NCBI RefSeq assembly: GCF_023078275.1
Contig: NC_062985.1
Location: 1,488,001-1,552,000, forward strand
DNA from: Leguminivora glycinivorella
Taxonomy: Eukaryota > Arthropoda > Insecta > Lepidoptera > Tortricidae
Direction: 5' to 3'
Length of the DNA stretch: 64,000 bases
Shown: piece after piece, positions 1 to 10,000 of the stretch
Layout: the number at the start of each line of letters is the position of its first letter
Position numbering within the stretch: the first letter of the stretch is position 1
The notes under the pieces: model-generated
The model's input: the letters and a program-made list of their open reading frames with translations, nothing else
Told to the model about the DNA's origin: nothing
The model's database searches: none
Position numbers and translations under genes: made by a program

Positions 1-2
1 TG

Positions 3-3000
3 AACGTCCTCCGGGAGCTCCCCAACCCCCTCCGCGAGGGCGACCAGCCCTCAGCAGCTCAGGCCGCTCCACACAACCCGTTAAAGATCGATGTATTTGT
101 GCGGACCCTGCTCAATTTGGGCAGCAAGAGCATTTCACACAGTTTTGCTGCTATTTCCAAGTTCCATTATGTTTTTAAGGTAAGTTTCTTGGTGGCCTAC
201 GAAACAAAAAGATACATCTTCAATAACAGTCCTGAAAGTGATTTTTTTTTAATTATTAGTTATTATAAATGGGCTTACTCTTGGCCACATACTAGCCAAA
301 GGGAAAGCCGCTCAGGTTGCTCCATACAACTCAACCCACTTTTCTCATAGTGGTGACCCATGAGGGGATGAAACTCGAAGTAATGTCTACAAAAATATCT
401 CTTTTGTGATTAGGATTCAAAGATTTACACGAGAGTGATCTACGCTCGGAAGCTCAGATCAGACCACACTATCTCCTCAAAATTGACGTGTCGGTCCAAA
501 AACTACTAAAAAAAAATCCAATTTCCACAGATCCTCGCTGAATCCGAAGAGGCCCAAATCTGCATCCTCCGCAACGTTTGGGAGCTCTGGCAACGCCATC
601 CCCAAATGGTCTGCGTCCTCGTAGACAAGATGCTAAAGACGCAAATCGTTGAATGCAGCGCCGTGGCTACGTGGCTCTTCTCCAAAGAGATGGCTCCTTA
701 CTTCACCGGCGCGCAGTTGTGGGAGATCCTTCATCTCACTATTGACAAGATGAACAAGCACGTCTCCAAACTGAGTGAGTATCTTTCTCTGTATCTTTGA
801 CGTCTTTAAACTTTAGTAGGACAACCTCAAAAGGTTTTTGATATCTCTCTCAAATGGTCTGCGTCCTCGTAGACAAAATGTTAAAGACGCAAATCGTTGA
901 ATGCAGCGCCGTGGCTACGTGGCTCTTCTTCAAGAAGATGGCACCTTGCTCCGCCCCGCTGCGCGCCCAATATGAGCGGGCACTCAGGGCTTACACTTAG
1001 GTATGCTATAATACTACTTTGGGGCCAATATTAATACCAAAGATGTTATTTCCAGGCCGGGAACTGCAAGAAGCTCGCGCGGAACTCGCGAGGGCTGACT
1101 CCTCAAGCTCCGACTCTGAAGACGAGGGCACCAGCAAAAAGAAGAAAGATCAGGACAAGCCCACTGAGGAGGTATTATTTCATTTTTATCATTCAGAGCG
1201 TACTGTGTCCCACTGCTGGGCAAAGGCCTCCCCCTCTCTTTTTCTATCCGTCTCTGTTTAGTGCTATGTCTGGCCAACTATTCAAAAATAAATCCAGGTT
1301 ATCTCGCCATCACTGACGTGGTCTGCCGAATATCCGGTTTGACCCGTGGGCCTCCCATTTCCTGGTTATTTTGTCCCATAAATCGTCCGGCATTCGGCAG
1401 ACATGACATGACCAACCCAGTCCCATTTCAACTTAGCAGCTTTCCAAGCTACGTCCATTATTTGAGTCTTAGAGCGCAGCATGGTGGCATATGCTGCTCA
1501 TAGCTCTCTGGCAAACATCAAAGTAAAGATTTCTAGAAATATATCTCAAGTTTTTTACTAGAAAATTGTAACAGTCAACATTTAAGAGCTAGTATCAAAC
1601 ACTATTTTTAAAACGCTTTTATTATGTCGACCTGTATGTAACTATGTAAGGTAACTAATTTAACCATCTTCTAAGGCAAGGATCATAGCGTAATGAAAAT
1701 TTTCAGCTGTATGTAGTTCTGATGAAAATACAATAATATGGTACTTTCGAACTGATCTATTGATTGAGCCGGTAGACCTGGAAGTTCATGATGGAACATA
1801 GCTGTTTTTGGATTTCTTAGAAAAGTCTTGTAATTTATTTATTTATTAAAACAAATTTACATGACCTTACAGTATAACCAATGTATCATCGTCACGAAAC
1901 CTAGATAACAAAAAAACCGGCCAAGAGCGTGTCGGGCCACGCTCAGTGTAGAGTTCCGTTGATTTCCGTATTTTTCTCAAAAACTACTGAACCTATCAAG
2001 TTCAAAACAATTTTCCTAGAAAGTCTTTCTAAAGTTTTACTTTTGTGATGTTTTTCATATTTTTTAAACATATGGTTCAAAAGTTAGAGAGGGGGGGGGG
2101 GGGGGGGACGCACTTTTTTTTCCTTTAGGAGCGATTATTTCCGAAAATATTAATATTATTAAAAAACGATCATAGTAAACCCTTATTCATTTTTAAATAC
2201 CTATCCAACAATATATCACACGTTGGGGTTGGAATGAAGAAAAATATCAGCCCCCACTTTACATGTAGGGGGGGGGGGTACCCTAATAAAACATTATTTT
2301 CCATTTTTTATTTTTGCACTTTGTTGGCGTGATTGATATACATTGGTACCAAATTTCAGCTTTCTAGTGCTAACGGTTACTGAGATTATCCGCGGACGGA
2401 CGGACAGGCAGACATGGCGAAACTATAAGGGTTCCTAGTTGACTACGGAACCCTAAAAACGGAGAGAAAAAGGTAAAAAAAAGAGAACAATAAAAAGAAA
2501 ATTTAACAATTCATTTGGGCGATGACGTCACCGTGTGGCTCCGTTGCGTCGTTTGCTCCGGTGTAGGATTTGGCAGGTTGCCCTGGAACCGCCGAAAAAC
2601 CACACCTTTCGGCCAGAAGTTTAATGAACTTTGACAACGATGAAGTCGTTAGTTTTATTGTTTTTTTTTTTAAACTATAATTTATTAATTTGCAGGCGGT
2701 CGAGCGCATGGAAGAGCGTCTAGAAGCGGCGCACATGGACCAAAAACGTTTGTTCCTGATCGTGTTCCAGCGATTCATCATGATCTTATCCGAGCATTTA
2801 GTTCGGTGCGATACAGACGCTCGAGACCCCAATACAGGCTGGTATAGAAGCACCGTCGGCCGTCTTCGACAGGTGTTCCTCGCTGTAAGTACTTTGACCC
2901 AATTTGAAATGAAATAATAATAATGAAATATATTTTTATTTTGCTTGAAATATGATACAGAAGTTGTTCAGAGAATATTATACATAACACATATTTCACC

Positions 3001-4918
3001 ATCATCGGGTGATTTTGACGAAATTCCTTGCAACTTATGAACTTACTACTTACTTATGAGTTCTGTACTCTTGAAGTAGTTAATCTTTTGAATGTGTGCA
3101 TCAGAATGACTGACCAAAGTGGCAGATCGATGTTGGAGTACCATCAGCATTTACTACCTATTTGCTACTATTTACTACCTATATTGACATATTTGCTACC
3201 TAAGTTAAAAAAAAGATTTTCCAAAAATAATGTGGGCAGTCATTCTGACGTCAGGATGACTGCCCAAACTGAGTATGTCGGGGTTGGACCCCCTAATTTG
3301 CAACAATGTATATACTATGATTTACTACCTATTTGCTACCTACACATATATTTTTTTCAAATTTTTTAGGTAAAAAATAACGATTTTATGAGCAAAGTAT
3401 TATTTTTAGAGATTTCTTCCATAAAGTGGGCAGTCATTCTGACGTCAGGATGACTGCCCAAACTGAGTATGTCGAGGTTGGACCCCCTAATTTGCAACAA
3501 TGAATGTACTATGATTTACTACCTATTTGCTACCTGCACATATATTTTTTTCGGATTTTTTAGGCCAAGATTAACGGTTTTATAAGCAAAATAGTTTTTT
3601 TGTAGAAATGTGTTTCATAAAGTGGGCAGTCATTCATACTTCAAGTTGGACCCCTAATTTGCAACATTCTATATCCTATGATTTACTACCCATTTGCCTA
3701 CTTACATAATATATGTATGTTTTCAGATTTTTTAAATATGAAAAATTTAATAAAATGAAATAAATATAGGCCCGAAGGCCCCATTTGCCTACCTACATAA
3801 TATTATATGTATGTTTTCAGATTTTATTTATAAACAAATAAAATGAAAATATATAGATATTATATGTAGGTAGCAAAGGTAGTAAATCATAGGACATAGA
3901 ATGTTGCAAATTAGGGGGTCCAACTTGAAGTATGAACGACTGCCCACTTTATGAAACATATTTCTACAAAAAAACTAATTGCTTATAAAATCGTTATTCT
4001 TTGCCTAAAAAATCCGAAAAAAATATATGTGCAGGTAGCAAATAGGTAGTAAATCATAGTACATACATTGTTGCAAATTAGGGGGTCCAACCTCGACATA
4101 CTCAGTTTGGGCAGTCATCCTGACGTCAGAATGACTGCCCACTTTATGGAAGAAATCTCTAAAAATAATACTTTGCTCATAAAATCGTTATTTTTTACCT
4201 AAAAAATCTGAAAAAAATATATGTGTAGGTAGCAAATAGGTAGTAAATCATAGTATATACATTGTTGCAAATTAGGGGGTCCAACCCCGACATACTCAGT
4301 TTGGGCAGTCATCCTGACGTCAGAATGACTGCCCACATTATTTTTGGAAAATCTTTTTTCTAACTTAGGTAGCAAATATGTCAATATAGGTAGTAAATAG
4401 TAGCAAATAGGTAGTAAATGCTGATGGTACTCCAACATGGATCTGCCACTTTGGTCAGTCATTCTGATGCACACCTTTTGAATGCCAAACGGCGCAGAAA
4501 TATGCCGTGCCTGTAACGTCAAATTCCAACCCTTCTGGAAGGCAAGCATGGTCGCGTGATAAACGATATAACGGTTTGTAAGCGCGACAGGGACGCACCG
4601 TTGCGATAAAGTTTATCGAACTAGTGTGCTACGCCCGCTGGTGTATCTGGCCAATCTGGTTATCTGGTTATGGTGGTCGCTTACCATCAGTCGACATGCC
4701 TGCTCGTTTGCCACCTATCGCATAAAAATAATAAAATTTGAGGCTTTAGGTTGCCGGCAACTCTTTGTCCCGGCCACTGTAATCAATGTACTATGTTTGT
4801 GCAGCACCACGAGCAAGTCCAGAAGTACAGCAGCACGCTGGAGACCCTGCTGTTCACGCAGGACCTCGACCCGCACATCCTCGACGTGTTCCACCAGTTC
4901 CTCGCTCTCACCGCTTAG
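3..4918 (+). CDS. NCBP1: Nuclear cap-binding protein subunit 1 (CBP80), C-terminal exons
   Basis: Large subunit of the nuclear cap-binding complex. With CBP20 it binds the m7G cap of new transcripts and links capping to splicing, export and decay. Five exons are present: 3-179 (entering from the left), 531-774, 1056-1171, 2696-2884 and 4805-4918 with TAG. Phases join cleanly and give about 279 residues. Recognisable family stretches are LLNLGSKSISHSFAAISKFH, HPQMVCVLVDKML, KMNKHVSKL, FLIVFQRFIMILSEHLVRC and LDPHILDVFHQF. An acidic/lysine-rich stretch (SSSSDSEDEG then KKKK) sits in exon 3 of this set, where the human protein also has a charged linker. Donors are GTAAGT-, GTGAGT- and GTATT-type. 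The 5' part, with the N-terminal MIF4G repeats, lies outside the window. The last intron holds a 1.38-kb fold-back transposon. Identification is from remembered family sequence and is strong. Confidence 0.95.
245..330 (-). mobile_element. LINE 3'-end fragment
   Basis: Read on the minus strand, this intronic stretch matches the 3' tail found at 11,396-11,520, 15,880-16,125 and 41,030-41,190: the shared words are TTTGGCTAGT, GTGG, AAGAGTA and CCCATTTATAAT followed by an A-rich tail. It is a short, 5'-truncated copy. Confidence 0.6.
853..1000 (+). pseudogene. Intronic partial copy of CBP80 exon 531-774
   Basis: Roughly the first 100 bases repeat 606-705 of the upstream exon almost exactly, coding for MVCVLVDKMLKTQIVECSAV and then ATWLF. 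After that the copy departs from the exon, reads into unrelated codons and meets a TAG near 998. The exon's own acceptor and donor are not copied. It lies 79 bases after the real donor, so it looks like a recent local partial-exon duplication without coding value. Confidence 0.85.
1172..1600 (-). mobile_element. RTE-like LINE remnant in CBP80 intron
   Basis: On the minus strand, 1,195-1,245 reads as the usual lepidopteran LINE tail (GAGGCCTTTGCCCAGCAGTG), the same kind of tail as at 29,175 and 27,840. The adjoining 1,250-1,500 looks like older LINE sequence with no intact frame. Nothing else is recognised in this part of the intron. Confidence 0.5.
1600..1845 (+). repeat. Dispersed repeat related to the 120-bp array at 7.8-8.3 kb
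   Basis: Shares long diverged blocks with 7,785-8,035, for example AATACAATAATATGGTACT, ATAGCTGTTTTTGG and TTCTTAGAAAAGTCTTGTAA. Here the 120-base unit occurs once and is not amplified. A further short match lies at 2,615-2,640. Confidence 0.7.
1911..2459 (+). repeat. About 530-bp dispersed element, copy 1
   Basis: One of four copies in the window (others 37,640-38,155 on the minus strand, 42,881-43,451 and 44,665-45,201). It starts with CCGGCCAAGAGCGTGTCGG and then GTTCCGT, and ends CTACGGAACCCT, so the ends are roughly inverted (AGGGTTCCGTAG / CTACGGAACCCT). Inside are G-runs at about 2,090 and 2,270. No coding capacity. The superfamily is not clear. Confidence 0.8.
3094..4474. mobile_element. 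Long fold-back DNA transposon with 9-bp TSD
   Basis: The left end GTGTGCATCAGAATGACTGA is matched inverted at the right end, and the arms stay complementary for most of the element, meeting near 3,780. That makes almost the whole 1.38 kb a palindrome. Each arm holds repeated blocks built around GTGGGCAGTCATTCTGACGT and its inverse, and phrases such as TTTACTACCTATTTGCTACC. CTTTTGAAT stands immediately outside both ends (3,085-3,093 and 4,475-4,483), a 9-bp target duplication typical of Mutator-like and fold-back elements. No transposase frame is seen. It sits in the last CBP80 intron. Confidence 0.9.
4536..4620. repeat. MITE fragment (GGTCGCGCGATAAA family)
   Basis: Contains GGCAAGCATGGTCGCGTGAT and a run of related words, matching the ends of MITEs at 7,482-7,562 and 46,262-46,852. 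Degenerate. Confidence 0.5.
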
Positions 4919-4976
4919 ATTACGTTAGTAGGATTTTCATATTATTACACCTAAAGTTTGGTATATTACATTTATT

Positions 4977-4982
4977 AATAAA
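4977..4982 (+). promoter_or_regulatory. CBP80 polyadenylation signal
   Basis: AATAAA lies 59 bases after the CBP80 stop codon, a normal distance for a short 3' UTR. A second AATAAA occurs in the partial duplicate at about 5,268. Confidence 0.65.
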
Positions 4983-5213
4983 TTGAAGCTTATGACAGAA
5001 TAAAAAATGGAAGAACAAAACTGACTAAAAGGGTAACAAACAAACACAAAGTGTATCGCTTTTTACTCATGGAAAATTTCGCGCTCATCTGTTTATGCTT
5101 CTGTGGATTGTCAGTTGGCTTCACCGATTGGACCGATGTTTCCCAGAGTCCTCCAAAACAAGGAGTGAAATCGTGTATACATATATTGGGAATGTTTGGT
5201 TGTGAACAGTTTT

Positions 5214-5285
5214 TGTTCACTCTCACCGCTTAGGTTAGCGCTCTAAGGGGTTCGTTTACATTTATTAATAAATTGGACCTTATCA
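5214..5285 (+). pseudogene. Duplicate of the CBP80 stop-codon region and 3' UTR
   Basis: The words CTCTCACCGCTTAG (codons for LTA then stop) and TACATTTATTAATAAATTG recur in the same order as at 4,904-4,985. The coding part upstream is missing. It shows that a piece spanning the stop codon and poly(A) signal was copied about 305 bases downstream. Confidence 0.75.
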
Positions 5286-5374
5286 CTGAGCAAAATATTA
5301 ATAGTTAAACACAACTACACAACGCACGCGGTCTTTTCACGAATGTAAAAATTCACAACCATCTGGTAGTCCTC

Positions 5375-5765
5375 CAGGGCTCAGTCGGTCAGAGCGATCG
5401 GACCCATATTCCAAAAGGTCTCGGATTCGAGTTATACCGGAAGTGTAAATTCTGTAATCTCGTGACCCGTACCCATTTTCCTCTTTCAAAAAAAGTACGG
5501 TCTCAATGGACCTTTATTCTGTATGTTAGAAAAGACTCAACTGCCCTGAAGTATGTTTATATCATTATTAAAAAAAAAACCATTTACCATTATTTTATCA
5601 ATTTGTGTAGAACGGCATATAATAATCCTATTTATTATGAATTGACAGTCCATGATATATTGTTTGAAACAGACTGTTATATTAATTTTCTAAATAGAAT
5701 AAGTGAATTTTTGGTTAAGATTCAAGGAAGTATGTTTCCTGTAAATAAATAAAGGATTTAAATTT
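5375..5765 (+). mobile_element. tRNA-headed SINE-like element
   Basis: 5,388-5,440 resembles a tRNA 5' region with an A-box-like stretch (CTCAGTCGGTCAGAGCG) and a B-box-like GGATTCGAGTT. The following body ends at GTAAATAAATAAAGG near 5,755. It does not fold as an obvious functional tRNA. A SINE is the likelier reading, though a second copy was not found here. Confidence 0.45.
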
Positions 5766-5987
5766 AAATGTCTTTTTTTTTGTCCTTACAAACGGTATAA
5801 AAGCTTGAAGGTTTATTGACATTAAGTGGATTACATGCATACAATCCACATTCAGGAAGAAAAAGAGAGAGGGTAATAAATATTCCTAGATATTTTTGTG
5901 AACGAAGTGACACTGACTTCATTCCGATGTTTAGTTCATCGATAACTTACATTATAATATGTCATTAATTATTGCTGAGGCACTGAA

Positions 5988-6052
5988 TCTTGAGTTGAGT
6001 AGTTTCATGTGCTCTGCCTACCCCGTTTGGGGAATATAGGCTTGAATTTATG
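5988..6052 (-). mobile_element. SINE-like fragment (family B)
   Basis: Reverse complement matches the start of the repeats at 24,150-24,412 and 45,797-46,013: GGGTAGGCAGAGCACATGAA is shared. The rest of 5,766-6,560 shows no gene. Confidence 0.65.
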
Positions 6053-6576
6053 TATATATCTGATACCATTACTAACATAACATTATTAACGTTATTAATT
6101 TCTTACATGATTATTCAAGATTTTAGGATTATTATTAGGGGTTATCTTATGTTTGGCTATTTATCGATGAAAGAATTGTCGATGTTTTTATTTTGTCAAG
6201 CACTAACAACTTCACGTTCGTGCCTGAAAAATGTCTAGGTATAGTAATAAGTAATAAGCAATAAATAAACCAACGCTACGTATATTTTCAGTCTTCATTC
6301 TTAAATATTTACGTATATCAGTTCTTAACAATAAAACTATATGCGATTGTGGAAATAGTTGTAAAGTACATTTTTCAAGAGCACAGTCATAGATATGTGT
6401 ACATTTCTTTACCGTAACTCGTTGCAATAAGCTGAAAATATTCAATTTATTAACTCGACTGTACCATGGGAAACTTCTAAAAATGATTACAAACATTAAA
6501 GTTGCCATGTTAGACCATTCTGGTAAAATTTTAAGTAGTTTTGTTCATGTCATTCGCTTTTAAAACATGTGGTACG

Positions 6577-6750
6577 TATGTTTCACGTTAAATGTTGTAG
6601 CAGCAGTTCTTGGACATCCTTCTTAGAACCCAGATATCACGGGGCGCGCTGGTGTATGGCCGTGGGTTTGATGTCTAGGATGGGTATCTTGCCGTTGGAA
6701 GCAATGCCGTTCGCTTCTGTCACGATGAACGACATTGGATTGCATTCATT
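6577..6750 (-). pseudogene. FBP terminal exon copy 6' with premature stop
   Basis: Near-duplicate of the real last FBP exon (7,097-7,273). It reads ECNPMSFIVTEANGIASNGK and onward to the HQRAP position, where the next codon is TGA instead of the TGC (Cys) in the real exon. The frame then continues YLGSKKDVQELLLQHLT to another TGA. The acceptor side is replaced by SINE-like sequence (6,765-6,858). The 3' flank also resembles the 3' flank of the real exon (the words around 6,278 and 6,964), so the copied unit included the 3' UTR. Confidence 0.85.
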
Positions 6751-6764
6751 CAAAATTATACCAA

Positions 6765-6858
6765 CATTACCACCTACGACAAATCTTGGGATTAGTTGTA
6801 AAAGCGGACCCCATGAACCGTGGCGAATGCCGGGATATCGCAAGGATGATATTATCAT
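6765..6858 (+). mobile_element. SINE tail fragment (family A)
   Basis: CAAATCTTGGGATTAGTTG followed by a GATGAT-rich end matches the 3' part of the SINEs at 14,627 and 50,352. It abuts the broken exon copy 6'. Confidence 0.65.
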
Positions 6859-7096
6859 CTGACAGTTTGGCCATGTCCTTTTAAAAAAACATTGGGCCTT
6901 GGGAGGATATTACATACACATTGTTTTTGTAAAGAAAAAAAAACGGAAAGCGTAAAATCGATACGTATATTTTCAGTCTTAATTCTTATTGACTTTCATG
7001 GAATATTCTCGAAAATGTAAGTTTCCAAGAGAAAAATCTCCATCTAAGAACTTTTGACACATTTATATTAAGCAAAAGTTTCTCAGCTAATAAGTT

Positions 7097-10000
7097 TCAC
7101 TTCAAATGCTGGAGCAGTTCTTCTACGTCCTTCTTGGAGCCGAGATAGCACGGGGCGCGCTGGTGTATGGCCGTGGGTTTGATGTCCAGGATGGGGATCT
7201 TGCCGTTGGAGGCGATGCCGCCCGCTTCTGTCACGATGAACGACATCGGATTGCATTCGTAAAGGAGACGGAGCTGTAAGTAAAGATACTAGTTTAAGTG
7301 GTATTCAGTAGACTGCGGGTCATTTTTGGAAGAGATTAAATCAAGACCTGGGGGGCGATTTTTGAATCTCGCATACGGGATTTTGTCACTAAAATACCGG
7401 TTGAAAACGGTGAGTTGCTTATTATTTTCAGTGACAATTTTCTGAATTCGAACGCGTGAGACTCAAAAATCGGCCCCCTGGCAGGCAAGTATGGTCGCAC
7501 GATAAATGATAAAACATCTGGCCGTCCCTATCGCACTATTTGTAAGTGCTTGCCTGCCAGGACAAGTGGTATACTGGAAGAGAGGCCTGGGTGCGTAGCC
7601 GAATGGCACAAACGCTCACGAAACGCTCACGAAACGAAACGCTAGTAGATATCTATCCCTATCGCTCTTGCGTATTGGCGCGACAGAGCCGGACTACGTT
7701 TCGTTTTCGTTTGGCGTCGGAGAAATGCCATTCGGCTACGGGGCCTGTATTCAGCAGTGGGAGATATTATAATATAGCTTTTTTAACACGCTTTTATTAG
7801 GTCGTCGTGTATGTAACTATGTATGTAATGGAATCTGCGGAGGCTAATTTAACCATCTTCCAGGAGTCGTAGCGTAATGAAAATTGGCAGCTATATGTAG
7901 TTCCGATGACAATACAATAATATGGTACTGTTGAGCTGATCTGATGATGGAGTCGGAAGATATGAACTGGAACTACATGATGGAACCTCGTATCATAGCC
8001 GTTTTTGGGTTTCTTAGAAAAGTCTTGTAATGAACTTTGACTACGATTAGGTTTCAAGGTCTGATGATGAAGCCGAAAGATATGAACTGGAACTACATGA
8101 TGGAACATCGTATCATAGCTGTTTTTGGGCTTCTTAGAAAAGTCTTGTAATGAACTTTGACTACGATTAGAATTCAAGGTCTGATGATGGAGCCGGAAGA
8201 TATGAACTGGAACTACATGATGGAACATCGTATCATAGCTGTTTTTGGGCTTCTTAGAAAAGTCTTGTAATGAACTATGACTACGATTAGGTTTCAAGGC
8301 CTGATGATGGTGCCGGAAGATAAGAACAGAAAAAGGGGGGGGGGGGCTCGAGGGGGGAAGCATGAAAGAAAGATCAACGTAGTATTTAAAATAAGTTGGG
8401 TTAGCGTATTCTTGTGACCTTTCAGAGCAAACAAAGGGGGGCTCGGGGGCGAAGCCCCCGCATAAAAGAAAGATCAACGTTGTATTTAAAATAAGTTTGG
8501 TTAAGGTTTTCTTGTGATCCTTAAGAGTAAAGAAAAGGGGGGCTAGGGGGCGAAGCCCCCGCCGTATGAAAGAAAGATCAACGTAGTATTTAGAATAAGT
8601 TGGGTTAGCGTTTTCTTGTGACCTTTAAGAGCAAACAAAGGGGGGCTCGGGGGGCGAAGCCCCCGCATGAAAGAAAGATCAACGTAGTATTTAAGATAAG
8701 TTGGGTTAGCGTTTTCTTGTGACATTTAAGAGCAAACAAAGGGGGGCTCGGGGGGCGAAGCCCCCCGCATGAAAGAAAGATCAACGTAGTATTTATAATA
8801 AGTTGGGTTAGCGTTTTCTTGTGACCTTTAAGAGCAAACAAAGGGGGGCTCGGGGGGCGAAGCCCCCCGCATGAAAGAAAGATCAACGTAGTAGTTAAGA
8901 TAAGTTGGGTTAGCGTTTTCTTGTGACCTTTAAGAGCAAACAAAGGGGGGCTCGTGGGGCGAAGCCCCCCGCATGAAAGAAAGATCAACGTTGTATTTAG
9001 AATAAGTTGGGTTAGCGTTTTCTTGTGACCTTTAAGAGCAAACAAAGGGGGGCTCGGGGGGCGAAGCCCCCCGCATGAAAGAAAGATCAACGTAGTATTT
9101 AAGATAAGTTGGGTTAGCGTTTTCTTGTGACATTTAAGAGCAAACAAATGGGGGCTCGGGGGGCGAAGCCCCCCGCATGAAAGAAAGATCAACGTAGTAT
9201 TTAAGATAAGTTGGGTTAGCGTTTTCTTGTGACATTTAAGAGCAAACAAAGGGGGGCTCGGGGGGCGAAGCCCCCCGCATGAAAGAAAGATCAACGTTGT
9301 ATTTAAAATAAGTTGGTTTAGGGTTTTCTTGTGATCCTTAAGAGTAAAGAAAAGGGGGGCTCGGGGGGCGAAGCCCCCGCATGAAAGGAAGATCAACGTA
9401 GTATTTAAGATAAGTTAGGTTAGCGTTTTCTTGTGACATTTAAGAGCAAACAAATGGGGGCTCGGGGGGCGAAGCCCCCCGCATGAAAGAAAGATCAACG
9501 TAGTATTTAAGATAAGTTGGGTTAGCGTTTTCTTGTGACATTTAAGAGCAAACAAAGGGGGGCTCGGGGGGCGAAGCCCCCGCATGAAAGAAAGATCAAC
9601 GTTGTATTTAAAATAAGTTGGTTTAGGGTTTTCTTGTGATCCTTAAGAGTAAAGAAAAGGGGGGCTCGGGGGGCGAAGCCCCCGCATAAAAGAAAGATTA
9701 ACGTAGTATTTAAAATAAGTTGGGTTAGCGTTTTCTTGTGACCTTTCAGAGCAAACAAAGGGGCTCTCGGGGGGCAAAGCCCCCTGCATAAAAGAAAGAT
9801 CAACGTTGTATTTAAAATAAGTTGGGTAATGGTTTTCCTGTGACCCTTAAGTGCAAATAAAGGGGGGCTCGGCAAAAAAGAAATACTTAAATTTTGTTTG
9901 AATTAGTTGAAATGTGACAATATTTTCTAATCGAGTCAAACAAAATCCCACTAGCTGAGAGCTTCAAAACAATGTATGGCGAAAGTATGTCTCTGTAATG

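Noticed and set aside
5388..5440. Possible functional tRNA gene
   Set aside because: A- and B-box-like words are present but the acceptor and anticodon arms do not close; a SINE head is more likely. The same applies to 14,627-14,700, 50,352-50,420 and 35,041-35,118.
7797..8477. 226-codon minus-strand frame
   Set aside because: Passes through the 120-base array (40 codons) and the start of the 102-base array; same arithmetic effect.
8605..9396. 263-codon minus-strand frame with a 34-residue repeat, resembling a membrane or secreted repeat protein
   Set aside because: It follows the 102-base minisatellite exactly; the peptide repeats only because 102 is a multiple of three. No start context, splice sites or family similarity.
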